Source: Acidimicrobiaceae bacterium (GTDB lineage: Bacteria; Actinomycetota; Acidimicrobiia; Acidimicrobiales; RAAP-2). From it: 64,000 nucleotides of DNA. Below, one piece after another: positions 8,550 through 17,232 of this stretch. Numbering within the stretch: position 1 is the first letter of the stretch; every line of letters begins with the position of its first letter. The notes under the pieces were generated by a model that did no database searches, was not told the origin of the DNA, and saw nothing but the letters and a program-made list of their open reading frames with translations. The position numbers and the translations under genes are program-made. The stretch spans positions 1-64,000 of the forward strand of contig DAIDJP010000016.1 of assembly GCA_027451285.1 (NCBI GenBank), read 5' to 3'.

Positions 8550-9947
8550 ATGAAGAACGAATCGCAAGGGCACTCAACATCCACGCCGGCGGCCGACCCG
8601 GACACGAACACTCCGACCGGGCCGTCGCGCACGACTCGATCGTCGCACCGACGTCGCATCGCGTCGCTCTCGATGGCCGTAGGGGCCGCGTCGTTGGTCG
8701 CGGTGGCGACGGCCGTTCCCGTGGCGGCCATCCTCTCCTCGACGACCACGCTTCCGGCGCCCCACGTCGCGCTCGCGAGCGAGTCCGGTGCCTCGTCGTA
8801 CGTGACCACGGCGACCGTGCCGCCGTCACGGGTGCGCACTGAGCTGCGCCGTCACGAGTCCGCCCGCTCGGCAAGGGCGAAGTCGCGCGCGGTGGCCGCC
8901 GTGCAGACGACCGTGCCCGTGCCCACGACCGTGCCTGTGCCCACGACCGTGACCGTGCCGACGACGGTGCCGGCCACGCCCCGCGCGGTGACCCACGTCA
9001 GCACGCACACCCCGACCGCCTCGAAGACAACCGTGACCCACCCCCCGGTGAAGAAGACCCCCGCGGTGGTGCGCCGCGCACCTGCTGCGACCACCACCGT
9101 CCCCCCGAAGAAGGCGACCGTCGTCAGGACACGGGCGACGACTCGCACCACGCCTCCGGTCAAGAAGGGACCGAGCGCGGCGGCTCGCGCGCTGATGTCG
9201 TCCCTCAATCCGGTTCGCAACATCGCGCCCTCGCCGAACTTCCTCAGCTCGGGACCTTGCTCGAACGCGAACGGGGTGGCGACCTGTCAGAACCCGTGTA
9301 TCACCCCGTCGATGACGTGGCCCGTCTTTTCGAACGCGGCGGGATGCACCAACTATGTGCTCAGCGCGATCAACAACGCACGCGCCGTCGAGGGGATCGG
9401 CCCCATGAGTCTGCCGTCGAACTGGTACTCGCTCACCACCGCTCAGCAGCTCTTCGTTGTGGTCAACCTCGAGCGCACGGCGCGAGGCCTGCCGCCCTAT
9501 CTCGGCATCAACTCCGCCTTGTCCGCCGAGGCCCAGCACGCGGCCGCTGGCAACAACGATCCCGGCGTCGCGGCGGGATTCGCCATCGGCAACGACGCCC
9601 AGGGTACGCCCGGGATGGGTGGTGCCTGGAGCGGTGGATTCTCGGTTCTCGCTGCGGACTACATCTGGATGTACGACGACGGCTGGGCGGGCAGCGCGTC
9701 AGCCACTTCGAACGTCGCCTGCACGTCGGCCGCGGCGGCCGGATGCTGGGGACACCGCGACGAGCTCCTCGGATACGACCCGGGATACAACCCCGGGGTG
9801 GGACTTGACGCCACGGACGCCGAGGTCGGGGTCGGCTTTGCCACCGTCGGATCATCGAGTTCGTTCGTCGTGCTGGTCGAACTGCCCAAGGCCGCGCCCC
9901 CGGCGATGACCTTCACGTGGTCCAACAACGTGGCGCCCTACCTGTAG
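8550..9947 (+). CDS. Secreted CAP-domain (SCP-like) protein
   Basis: 465 residues from ATG 8550; GTG 8544 and TTG 8532 are alternative starts and no clear ribosome site decides between them. A basic N-terminus and hydrophobic segment (IASLSMAVGAASLVAVATAV) form a late signal peptide or anchor. Next is a roughly 150-residue low-complexity linker of PVPTT and VTVPTT repeats rich in Thr, Pro, Val and Lys. The C-terminal domain (about 245-460) looks like CAP: VVVNLERTARGLPPYLGINSAL, AEAQHAAA, and CWGHRDELLG. Two Cys pairs (PCSNANGVATCQNPC) precede it. CAP domains occur in secreted proteins with varied roles, so activity cannot be stated. Convergent with mscS, one base between stops. Confidence 0.75.
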   Translation: MKNESQGHSTSTPAADPDTNTPTGPSRTTRSSHRRRIASLSMAVGAASLVAVATAVPVAAILSSTTTLPAPHVALASESGASSYVTTATVPPSRVRTELRRHESARSARAKSRAVAAVQTTVPVPTTVPVPTTVTVPTTVPATPRAVTHVSTHTPTASKTTVTHPPVKKTPAVVRRAPAATTTVPPKKATVVRTRATTRTTPPVKKGPSAAARALMSSLNPVRNIAPSPNFLSSGPCSNANGVATCQNPCITPSMTWPVFSNAAGCTNYVLSAINNARAVEGIGPMSLPSNWYSLTTAQQLFVVVNLERTARGLPPYLGINSALSAEAQHAAAGNNDPGVAAGFAIGNDAQGTPGMGGAWSGGFSVLAADYIWMYDDGWAGSASATSNVACTSAAAAGCWGHRDELLGYDPGYNPGVGLDATDAEVGVGFATVGSSSSFVVLVELPKAAPPAMTFTWSNNVAPYL

Positions 9948-9948
9948 A

Positions 9949-10626
9949 TCAGTCGCCGACTTCGGGCTCGGCCTCGTCGACGGTCTCGGTCTGTGAGTGG
10001 TGGGGCGCGCCGTTGACCTCCGCGCGCAGGTGACCGATGCCCGAGGCCAGCATGATCGAGTTGGGGATCTTGATGACGCCGTCCTCGGTGATGACCGTCA
10101 CGTAGGTCAGGCCGCTTCCGAGGACGTGCACGTCGATGACGCCGAGCGTGCCCGAGCGGATCCGGATGTCGTCGCCCACCGAGAACGGACGGGCGAAGAG
10201 TAGGACCAGCGCCGCGAAGATGTTCGACAGGCTCTGCTGGGCGGCGATGCCCAGGATCACGCCGGTGACACCGGCGCCGATCAGCAGGTGTCCGAGGGAC
10301 GCGCCGAGCACCGCGAACGCCGCGAAGATCAAGACGACCAGGCCCAGGCCGTTGACGACCAGGCGGAGTGCGCCGCCGGCGCCGGGGTTGCCCCGGCGCG
10401 TGAGGAGCCGGCTGAGTGCCGAGCCGAGGCGCCGTATCGCCCACGAGCCCGTGACGAGCAGGGCGATCACGCACGCGAATTCAACGACGTGCGAGTAGGA
10501 CGCGTGGGGCCGAAATCTCCCGAAGTGAGAGCCGAGGACCACCGCGGCGATCGCCAGGATTCCCAGCACGACGCCTTCGAACCACTCACGAGGCGAATTC
10601 GACGACGAGTGTTCGAGCGGCGCCAT
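9949..10626 (-). CDS. MscS-family small-conductance mechanosensitive channel
   Basis: 225 residues from ATG 10626 (GTG 10635 possible). Two N-terminal membrane segments (WFEGVVLGILAIAAVVLGS and VVEFACVIALLVTGSWAI) lead to the pore-lining helix LIGAGVTGVILGIAAQQSLSN, the Gly/Ala-rich TM3 typical of MscS, then the beta domain ARPFSVGDDIRIRSG..G.I..... and IPNSIML. MscS channels gate open on membrane tension during hypo-osmotic shock. The C-terminal vestibule domain is short, ending after an acidic Thr/Glu-rich tail, so the protein is smaller than E. coli MscS (286 residues). Confidence 0.9.
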   Translation of the reverse strand: MAPLEHSSSNSPREWFEGVVLGILAIAAVVLGSHFGRFRPHASYSHVVEFACVIALLVTGSWAIRRLGSALSRLLTRRGNPGAGGALRLVVNGLGLVVLIFAAFAVLGASLGHLLIGAGVTGVILGIAAQQSLSNIFAALVLLFARPFSVGDDIRIRSGTLGVIDVHVLGSGLTYVTVITEDGVIKIPNSIMLASGIGHLRAEVNGAPHHSQTETVDEAEPEVGD

Positions 10627-10802
10627 GGTTGTCACTGTACCGAGTGGGCTGGCGTCCGGAGGGTGGCGGTGTCGAACGCCCGTAGGGGACCATCCCTGAG
10701 GAAATGGATTCTTCGCATCCGGGTGTCCCGTCTCGCTCGTTGCCGACGAGCGTGTGCCGATCGCTGCGACGTAGCATCACGGTGAATCGAGGGGGGGGTT
10801 GT

Positions 10803-11201
10803 ATGGGGGGAGCACTTCGAGACGTCGGCGCGATCACGCTGTTCTGCGATGATCTCGACGCGTCGCAATCGTTTTACGGCGAGGCACTGGGGTGGAGGCT
10901 GCTCTTCGCCGACGAGAACTCCGCCGCCTTCGACGCGGGCAACACGATCGTGAACCTGCTGCGCGAGGATCAGGCGGGCGATCTCATCGCGCCCGCTACG
11001 GTGGCGCCGCGCGCCGCCGGCGCGCGCATGCAGCTGAGCATCTTCACCGACGACGCGGACGCGGCGTGCGCGGCGCTGCGCGCGGCCGGGATCACCATCG
11101 CGAGCGGTCCGATGGATCGTCCGTGGGGGATGCGCACTGCGACCTTCCACGACCCGTCGGGCCACGTGTGGGAGATCGCCCAGGAGATCGTTGCGACCTG
11201 A
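10803..11201 (+). CDS. VOC (glyoxalase/bleomycin-resistance fold) protein
   Basis: 132 residues from ATG 10803, preceded by a G-rich ribosome site (GAGGGGGGGG). Two beta-alpha-beta-beta-beta modules are visible: GAITLFCDDLDASQSFYGEA at the start and DADAACAALRAAGITIASGP with FHDPSGHVWEIAQ at the end. VOC proteins bind a metal and act as dioxygenases, isomerases or resistance proteins; the substrate cannot be told from sequence. Single gene, convergent with the methyltransferase two bases away. Confidence 0.85.
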   Translation: MGGALRDVGAITLFCDDLDASQSFYGEALGWRLLFADENSAAFDAGNTIVNLLREDQAGDLIAPATVAPRAAGARMQLSIFTDDADAACAALRAAGITIASGPMDRPWGMRTATFHDPSGHVWEIAQEIVAT

Positions 11202-11203
11202 AC

Positions 11204-12010
11204 CTAGGGCCGGGCGAGCACCTCGTTGCTCGGCACCATGAAGATCCCGTCGACGTTCTGCGCCCAGTCGCGGAAGGCGCGCGAGATCTCCTCGAGCTCG
11301 TCGCGTGTGGCCAACCCGTACTCGAGGCTCTGGCGTGCGAACTCGCTCTCGACGATCCGATCGGCCCAGAGCCCGCCCCACCAGTCGCGCTCGGCCGGTG
11401 TCGCGTAGGTCCACGTCGACGTGGAGACCTGCTCGATTGAAAAGCCGGCCTGGCGCACCCAGACGTGCAGGTAGCGCCCGGCGTTGGGCTCGGTGTGATT
11501 GGCCCGCGTGAGGTGCTGGTAGAGGTCCATCCATCTCGTGAGTCGTTCGTCGTCGGGCGCCCAGGTGAAGGCGCCGTAGTCGGCCTCGCGCACCGCAAGC
11601 AGCCCGCCCGCGCGAAGGACCCGGCGCATCTCACGCAGCACGGCGACCGGATCACTCGTGTGCTGGAGGATCTGGTGGGCGTAGGCGACGTCGAAGGAGC
11701 CGTCGGCGAAGTCGAGGTGGTAGCCGTCACCCACGACGAAGTCCACGTTCTCGACGCCCTCGCGCGGGGTGTGATGCTGTGCCAGCTCGATGGCGGCCTC
11801 GGCCACGTCGAGGCCGGTCACGTGACCCGTCGGGACGCGCCGGGCGAGGTCGATCGTGATGTTGCCGGGACCACACCCCACGTCGAGCACCTTCTGATCA
11901 GGTAGGAGATGGGGGAGCAGGAAGCCGGCCGAGTTCTCGGCGGTGCGCCAGAGGTGGCTGCGCAGCACCGATTCGTGGTGCCCGTGGCTGTAGCGATCAC
12001 GCGTCGTCAT
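11204..12010 (-). CDS. Class I SAM-dependent methyltransferase
   Basis: 268 residues from ATG 12010; longer upstream frames have no support. The Rossmann domain shows motif I VLDVGCGPGNITIDLA, motif II GLDVAEAAIELA, an acidic VVGDGYHLDF and the post-core AYAHQILQHTSDPVAVLREMRRVLRAGG, the pattern of UbiE/type-11 methyltransferases. The C-terminal third is helical with many Trp and Tyr residues and probably forms the acceptor pocket. Acceptor molecule unknown. Its upstream region carries the palindromes at 12038-12087 and is shared with the divergent transporter operon. Confidence 0.88.
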   Translation of the reverse strand: MTTRDRYSHGHHESVLRSHLWRTAENSAGFLLPHLLPDQKVLDVGCGPGNITIDLARRVPTGHVTGLDVAEAAIELAQHHTPREGVENVDFVVGDGYHLDFADGSFDVAYAHQILQHTSDPVAVLREMRRVLRAGGLLAVREADYGAFTWAPDDERLTRWMDLYQHLTRANHTEPNAGRYLHVWVRQAGFSIEQVSTSTWTYATPAERDWWGGLWADRIVESEFARQSLEYGLATRDELEEISRAFRDWAQNVDGIFMVPSNEVLARP

Positions 12011-12037
12011 AGTCTCACTATGGCAGGCGACGGCCGA

Positions 12038-12087
12038 CTGAGTACCACTCAGTCTCGCAAATAGGCTCAGATTTGAGTAGCGATCAG
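12038..12087. promoter_or_regulatory. Paired palindromic operator-like sites
   Basis: CTGAGTACCACTCAG (12038-12052, perfect 5-bp arms) and TTGAGTAGCGATCAG (12073-12087, imperfect) lie 35 bases apart in the divergent region between the methyltransferase and the liv operon. The first fits YTGAGTAYCACTCAR, also found at 36058-36072 before the second liv-type operon. Probable regulator binding sites; the regulator is not identified. Confidence 0.5.
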
Positions 12088-12270
12088 TCAGCCTCGATGA
12101 TTTTTCTAAGGTCATTCTTACGTTCTGCTTATCGGCACGGGATCCACCGTGTCGTCGGGAACTGTCCCTTGACCAGGTAGTGAGATGCCGTCTCCCTCGC
12201 CACGGGAGAGGCCGGATGCGTTCAGATGTGAAGATTTCTTCACCAACTGGAAGAAACTTTCCAAAATGGC

Positions 12271-12321
12271 TTGACGGGCCAAATCGAAAATGATAGAAAC
12301 TTTCAAACTTGATCGGTCAAG
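12271..12321 (+). promoter_or_regulatory. Candidate promoter and operator of liv operon 1
   Basis: TTGACG at 12271-12276 is followed after 17 bases by TAGAAA (12294-12299), a plausible though weak -35/-10 pair. The palindrome CTTGA-TCGG-TCAAG at 12308-12321 would overlap the start of transcription. Two copies of AGAAACTTTC (near 12251 and 12294) flank the region. Confidence 0.4.
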
Positions 12322-12354
12322 TGGCCGACAAGACGTCCTGGGGGGGTAGTGTCA

Positions 12355-13233
12355 GTGACGCAGTTCTGGCTGTCATTCGGATTCGGTCTGTCGACCGCAT
12401 CTGTGTTGGCCGTGGCCGCCGTGGGGTTGAGCCTGCAGTTCGGGGTGACGAACTACATCAACTTCGCCTACGGGGACTTCATGGCCCTCGGCGCGTTCGT
12501 CTCGTACGCGCTCAACAACGAGATCCTCCACCTCGACATCTGGGTGGCGATGATCGGGGGCTCGCTCTTCATGGGCGTCGTCGCAGTCATCTTGAATCGG
12601 TTGCTGCTGAGCCCCTTCGCGCGGCGCTTCTCCAAGACCTTCTACGTGCTGATCGTCACCTTCGGCCTGTCGCTGATCATGCTGAACCTCCTCTCGGCGA
12701 TCTGGGGCGACAACGTGCGCTTCTACAACATGAAGATCGAGCGCGTCATCAAAGTCGGCCCGATGCTGCTGACCAAGAACCAGCTCATCGTGATGGCCCT
12801 CTCCGTCGTCTTGATGCTCGGCGTGCACACGATGCTTAAGACGACGCGCCTGGGCAAGTCCATGCGGGCGATGTCGGACAACTCGACACTCGCCATGACG
12901 AGCGGCATCGACACCAAGCGCATCACGACCATCACCTGGTTCCTCTCGGGGACCATGGCCGGACTGGCCGGCACGGTGCTCGGCATCACCGAGGGCAACC
13001 TCACGCCGGCCGCCGGCGAGCTCTTCCTGTTCGTCATCTTCGCCGCGGTGATCGTCGGCGGGGTCGGATCGATCTACGGCGCCATGGCCGGCGCGGTGAT
13101 CATCGGTCTGGCCACCGAGGTGTCGGCCGCCTTCATCAACCCGGCCTACAAGCTCGACACGGCGTTCGTGATCCTCATTCTCACCCTGCTCTTCAGGCCG
13201 AACGGCGTCCTCGCCCGTACCGGAAAGGCGTAA
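12355..13233 (+). CDS. livH: Branched-chain amino-acid-type ABC importer, permease LivH
   Basis: 292 residues; GTG 12355 is preferred over GTG 12349 because the G-run at 12341-12346 gives better spacing. About eight hydrophobic helices. LivH hallmarks are present: NYINFAYGDFMALGAFVSY near the N-terminus, LGKSMRAMSDNSTLAMTSGI in the cytoplasmic EAA-like loop, and VGGVGSIYGAMAGAVIIGL. First gene of a five-gene transporter unit (permease, permease, two ATPases, binding protein). It forms the membrane pore with the LivM partner. Substrate may be a branched-chain amino acid or, given the downstream acyl-CoA enzymes, an organic acid. Confidence 0.9.
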   Translation: MTQFWLSFGFGLSTASVLAVAAVGLSLQFGVTNYINFAYGDFMALGAFVSYALNNEILHLDIWVAMIGGSLFMGVVAVILNRLLLSPFARRFSKTFYVLIVTFGLSLIMLNLLSAIWGDNVRFYNMKIERVIKVGPMLLTKNQLIVMALSVVLMLGVHTMLKTTRLGKSMRAMSDNSTLAMTSGIDTKRITTITWFLSGTMAGLAGTVLGITEGNLTPAAGELFLFVIFAAVIVGGVGSIYGAMAGAVIIGLATEVSAAFINPAYKLDTAFVILILTLLFRPNGVLARTGKA

Positions 13234-13237
13234 GACG

Positions 13238-14251
13238 ATGTCCGCATTCTGGCTCTACGTATTCACCCTCATCTTCTTCCTGTTCGACTACTTCATCCTG
13301 GCGATGGGGCTCAACATCCAGTACGGCGAGACGGGGATCCTCAACTTCGCCTACATCGGATTCGTGGCGATCGGCGCCTACATGACCGGCGCGGTCTCCA
13401 TGCCCAACTCGGTGGGCACGGGACAGCACTACATCCTGGGGCTCAACATGCCCTTCCCGTTCAACCTGCTGGTCGGCGGGCTCTCGGCGATGGTGGTGTC
13501 GGTGCTGGTGGCCTTCATCGCCCTGCGGCGCCTGCGCACCGACTACCTGGCGATGGTGTTGATCTCGCTGTCGCTGGTGTTCTACGACATCTGCAACAAC
13601 TACGTGCCGCTCTTCAACGGCGCCGACGGCCTCTACAACGTGCCCTCGCCGCTCGCGGGCGTGCTGCACCTGACGACCAACAGCTTCACCGTGGTCTTCG
13701 CTCTGCTCACCGGGGTCATCTCGTTGATCATGTGGTGGATCATGAGCCGCATCACGCGCTCACCGCTCGGGCGCACGCTGCGCGCGATTCGCGACGACGA
13801 CGGCGTCGCCGCCGCCCTCGGCAAGAGCGTGTTCCGCTACAAGCTCACCTCGATGATGATCGGGTCCTTCTTCGCCGGCATCGGCGGCGGACTGATCATC
13901 CAGTTCAACACGTCGTTCAACCCCTCCGCGTGGCTGCCCGGCGAGACCTTCGTGGTCTTCGCGGTGATCATCGTGGGCGGGGTCTCCAACAACATCGGCC
14001 TGCTGGTCGGATCCCTGCTGGTCGAGACGATGCTCGTGCACCTGGTGGCCTTCCTGCCGGCGATCCCCGGGCACCCGGGGCTGATCCTCAACATCGCGGC
14101 CATGATGATCGGCGCGCTGCTGATGGTCATGCTGTGGTTCCGCCCGCAGGGCATCGTGCCCGAGAAGCTGCGTCGCAGCCCGGCCGCGGTGGCCGCCGCC
14201 ACGACGTCAACCGACTACGCCGGCATCGACGAGGGAGTGAGCCATGAGTGA
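13238..14251 (+). CDS. livM: Branched-chain amino-acid-type ABC importer, permease LivM
   Basis: 337 residues, four bases after livH. Nine or so membrane helices, with the LivM-type motifs GLNIQYGETGILNFAYIGFV, ITRSPLGRTLRAIRDDDGVAAALGK (cytoplasmic loop contacting the ATPases) and FVVFAVIIVGGVSNNIGLL. A hydrophilic tail of about 30 residues ends the protein. Its last eight bases overlap the start of livG, indicating translational coupling. Confidence 0.9.
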   Translation: MSAFWLYVFTLIFFLFDYFILAMGLNIQYGETGILNFAYIGFVAIGAYMTGAVSMPNSVGTGQHYILGLNMPFPFNLLVGGLSAMVVSVLVAFIALRRLRTDYLAMVLISLSLVFYDICNNYVPLFNGADGLYNVPSPLAGVLHLTTNSFTVVFALLTGVISLIMWWIMSRITRSPLGRTLRAIRDDDGVAAALGKSVFRYKLTSMMIGSFFAGIGGGLIIQFNTSFNPSAWLPGETFVVFAVIIVGGVSNNIGLLVGSLLVETMLVHLVAFLPAIPGHPGLILNIAAMMIGALLMVMLWFRPQGIVPEKLRRSPAAVAAATTSTDYAGIDEGVSHE

Positions 14252-15050
14252 TCAGAGCGTGAGCCGGGCCGACTCGGCCCTGGGGTGCCAGGACCTGACG
14301 AAGTCCTTCCTCGGGGTGCGGGCCGTCAACGGGGCCACCTTCGAGGTGCCCCGCGGCCAGATCACGGCCCTCATCGGGCCCAACGGCGCGGGCAAGACCA
14401 CCGTGGTGAACATCCTGTCGGGCCTGATGAAGAGCGACGGCGGCACCATGCACCTGGAGTCGACCGAGACCACGAACTGGGAGAGCGAGAAGATCGCGCG
14501 CCTGGGTCTCATGCGCACCTTCCAGCTCTCGCGCGAACTCGGCGGGCTGACGGTGCTCGAGAACCTCCTCGTCGCCCCCCACGACCAGCCCGGCGAGAAG
14601 CTGTTCAACATCTTCTTCCGCCCCGGTCGGGTGACCAAGGCCGAGAAGGCCCACGTCGAGCGCGCCCTCGAGGTGCTGCGCACCTACGGCCTCTACGAGC
14701 TGCGCGACAGCCGCGCGAGCGATCTCTCGGGCGGACAGAAGAAGCTGCTCGAGATCTCGCGCGCGGTGATGGCCGGGCCGAAGGTCCTCCTGCTGGACGA
14801 GCCGATGGCCGGGGTGAACCCGGCGCTGATCGAGCGCATCGGCGGCTACATCCTGGACCTGAAGGCCCAGGGCGTGACCGTCTTGATGGTCGAGCACAAC
14901 CTCAACGTGGTCGAGAAGATCTGCGACCACGTGATCGTGCTCGCCGAGGGCCGCACCCTCGCGACCGGTCGCCTGAGCGACCTGCGTGAGAACAAGGAAG
15001 TCGTGTCCGCCTACCTGGGAGAGGTGATCGATGCCGGCGCTATTAGCTGA
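14244..15050 (+). CDS. livG: ABC importer ATPase LivG
   Basis: 268 residues. Walker A GPNGAGKTT, Q-loop region RTFQLSREL, signature LSGGQKKLLEISRAV, Walker B VLLLDEPMAGVNP and switch His in MVEHNLNVV are all intact. The FQL after the first domain and the EPMAGVNP form are typical of LivG. It pairs with LivF to drive the LivHM pore. It overlaps both neighbours (8 bases with livM, 20 with livF). Confidence 0.92.
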   Translation: MSDQSVSRADSALGCQDLTKSFLGVRAVNGATFEVPRGQITALIGPNGAGKTTVVNILSGLMKSDGGTMHLESTETTNWESEKIARLGLMRTFQLSRELGGLTVLENLLVAPHDQPGEKLFNIFFRPGRVTKAEKAHVERALEVLRTYGLYELRDSRASDLSGGQKKLLEISRAVMAGPKVLLLDEPMAGVNPALIERIGGYILDLKAQGVTVLMVEHNLNVVEKICDHVIVLAEGRTLATGRLSDLRENKEVVSAYLGEVIDAGAIS

Positions 15051-15750
15051 GAACGTGACGGCGGGCTACGGCCGCACGCCGATCATCACCGACATTTCGC
15101 TGTCGTGCGAGGTCGGCACGCTGACGACGATCGTCGGGCCCAACGGCGCCGGCAAGTCGACCTTCGCCAAGACCGTGGTGGGGATCCTGCGCGCGAGTAC
15201 GGGCCGCATCATGGTCAACGACCTCGACATCACGCGCATGCCGGGACACCTGATCCCGCGCAACGGTCTGGTCTACGTGCCCCAGAACGACAACGTGTTC
15301 AAGAACCTGACGGTGCGCGAGAACCTCGAGGTCGGCGGATTCGCGGCCACGGGCGACACCGTGGCGCGCATGGAGGAAATCCTCACGGTCTTCACCGACC
15401 TCGCCAAGGCGCGCGAGAAGAAGGCGGGATTCCTCTCGGGCGGCCAGCAGAACCTGCTCGCCATCGCGCGCGCCCTGATGGTCAAGCCCACGGTCATCGT
15501 CCTCGACGAGCCGACGGCCGGACTCTCGCCGGCCTACACCGACGTCGTCTGGAACCAGATCGAGCAGATCAAGGCCACCAACACGGCGGTCCTCGTGGTC
15601 GAGCAGAACGTCGAGCGTGCCTTAAAGCACGCCGACTTCGTGCACATCTTCGTCGCCGGATCCAACCACGTCCACGGACCCGCGTCCGAGATCGCCGCAC
15701 TCGATCTCGCCGCGATCTTCCTGGGCCGCGCGGAGGCGAACAAGTCGTAG
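15031..15750 (+). CDS. livF: ABC importer ATPase LivF
   Basis: 239 residues. Walker A GPNGAGKST, VYVPQNDNVFKNLTVRENLEVGG (typical of LivF), signature LSGGQQNLLAIARALM, Walker B VIVLDEPTAGLSP and VVEQNVERAL are intact. GGAGAGG lies before the ATG, inside the end of livG. Confidence 0.92.
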   Translation: MPALLAENVTAGYGRTPIITDISLSCEVGTLTTIVGPNGAGKSTFAKTVVGILRASTGRIMVNDLDITRMPGHLIPRNGLVYVPQNDNVFKNLTVRENLEVGGFAATGDTVARMEEILTVFTDLAKAREKKAGFLSGGQQNLLAIARALMVKPTVIVLDEPTAGLSPAYTDVVWNQIEQIKATNTAVLVVEQNVERALKHADFVHIFVAGSNHVHGPASEIAALDLAAIFLGRAEANKS

Positions 15751-15802
15751 GGGTGGGAAGTTCCCACTTTCGCGAGACAAGAAATTGAGGGGGAGGTACC
15801 TG

Positions 15803-17098
15803 ATGAAAGTAACAAAGCGGTGGACCCAGCGCCGTCGGGGAGCGACCGTCCTGGTCGCGCTCGCGACGGTGGCCTCGGTCGCCAGCGTGGGCCTGGCGAG
15901 CACCGCCGGGGCGGCGAAGGCGAAGAAGTTGCCGCCGCTCGTCGTCGGCGGCATGTTCCCGTTCACGGGTTCGAAGTCGCTGCTCTCGACGTGGGGCACC
16001 CACGGCGTGGCCGTGGGCGTCTACGAGGTGAACCACAACGGCGGCGTCTTGGGCCACCAGCTCAAGACGGCCTACGTCGACGACGCGGCCGACTCGGTCG
16101 ACGCGCTGCCGGCGTTCCGCAAGTTGATGCTGAGTCACCCGACCTTCGTCGTGGGGCCGTTCTCGCCCACCATCGAAGCGGTGATCAAGCAGTTCCAGCC
16201 CAACAACGTCGCTGACTTCATGGTCGGCGGTCTGACGACGCTGGACAACATGCGCTACCCGTACGTGTTCCGCACGTCGTCCTCGGACTCGAACGAGGCC
16301 ATCGCCATGGCGTACTACGCCATCAGCCACGGCTGGAAGACGGCGTCGCTGATCTTCGACAACTCGGACAACTCCCAGGGCTTCGTTCCGCCCCTCGAGG
16401 CGGCCTTCAAGGCGCTCGGCGGCACGATCCAGCAGAACATCACGCTGACCCCGGGCCAGTCGTCCTACAGTTCCGAGCTGACGCAGGCCTTCGCGGGCAA
16501 CCCGCAGGTGATCTTCGACTCGATGGACACCCAGACGGCCGCCACGCTGTTCTCCGACGGCCAGCAGCTGGGCTACATGAACATCCCGTGGATCGGTGAC
16601 GACCTCCAGAGCGCGCCCCAGGGCGCCTACGCCAAGGCCTTCGGCCCGACGGCGTCAAAGGAGCTCACGGCGGCCTTGCCGGCCTCGCCGAGCACGGCGG
16701 ACAACGCCTACAACCACTTCCTGGCTGACTACCAGCTGGTGTGGCGCACGACGAACATCATCCCCACGACCTTCAACGAGTACGACTCGGTGGTCATCGC
16801 CTCGCTGGCCATGACCTACGCCAAGTCGACGAACCCGAAGATCTGGGTGAAGGACGTGGTGAAGGTCTCGAACCCGCCGGGCAAGGTCTGCGGCACCTAC
16901 GCGACGTGCGTGGCGCTGATCAAGAAGGGCGTCAAGATCAACTACAACGGAGCCGCCGGTAACGACGACTTCAACAAGTACCACAACGTGTTCAGTGGCT
17001 TCCAGATGATCGGATTCGACTCCAACCTGAATAACGTCATCCGGGCTATCGTCACGCCGGCCAATCTGGCGACGGTGGTGGCCAAGGAAAGCAAGTAG
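15803..17098 (+). CDS. Periplasmic-binding-type substrate-binding protein of liv importer 1
   Basis: 431 residues from ATG 15803, preceded by GAGGGGGAGG. The signal peptide has a twin-arginine-like TQRRRGATVLVALATVASVASVGLAST; no lipobox Cys is visible, unusual for a monoderm binding protein. The mature part is a Peripla_BP_6 (LivJ-like) fold: LVVGGMFPFTGS, YEVNHNGGVLGHQLKTAYVDDAAD, FVVGPFSPTIEAVIKQF. It captures the ligand for LivHMGF. Followed by a strong hairpin, so it is likely the last gene of the unit. Confidence 0.9.
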   Translation: MKVTKRWTQRRRGATVLVALATVASVASVGLASTAGAAKAKKLPPLVVGGMFPFTGSKSLLSTWGTHGVAVGVYEVNHNGGVLGHQLKTAYVDDAADSVDALPAFRKLMLSHPTFVVGPFSPTIEAVIKQFQPNNVADFMVGGLTTLDNMRYPYVFRTSSSDSNEAIAMAYYAISHGWKTASLIFDNSDNSQGFVPPLEAAFKALGGTIQQNITLTPGQSSYSSELTQAFAGNPQVIFDSMDTQTAATLFSDGQQLGYMNIPWIGDDLQSAPQGAYAKAFGPTASKELTAALPASPSTADNAYNHFLADYQLVWRTTNIIPTTFNEYDSVVIASLAMTYAKSTNPKIWVKDVVKVSNPPGKVCGTYATCVALIKKGVKINYNGAAGNDDFNKYHNVFSGFQMIGFDSNLNNVIRAIVTPANLATVVAKESK

Positions 17099-17115
17099 TA
17101 ACCACGTCAGTGGAC

Positions 17116-17156
17116 CCTCGTCGCGGTGGATGGTTCCCCCCTCCACCGCGACGAGG
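17116..17156 (+). terminator. Hairpin after the binding protein
   Basis: A perfect 15-bp stem (CCTCGTCGCGGTGGA at 17116-17130 with TCCACCGCGACGAGG at 17142-17156) around an 11-base loop, 18 bases after the stop. No T-run follows. Confidence 0.75.
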
Positions 17157-17232
17157 CCCCGGCGTCGCTTCGGCGACGCATCGTGTCATCGTCCGCCCCG
17201 CGCCACGACGGCGCCGCTCGAAGGATTGAATC

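Noticed and set aside
12118..12306. 62-residue minus-strand open frame upstream of livH
   Set aside because: No ribosome site, no family pattern, and it overlaps the promoter and operator region of the liv operon.
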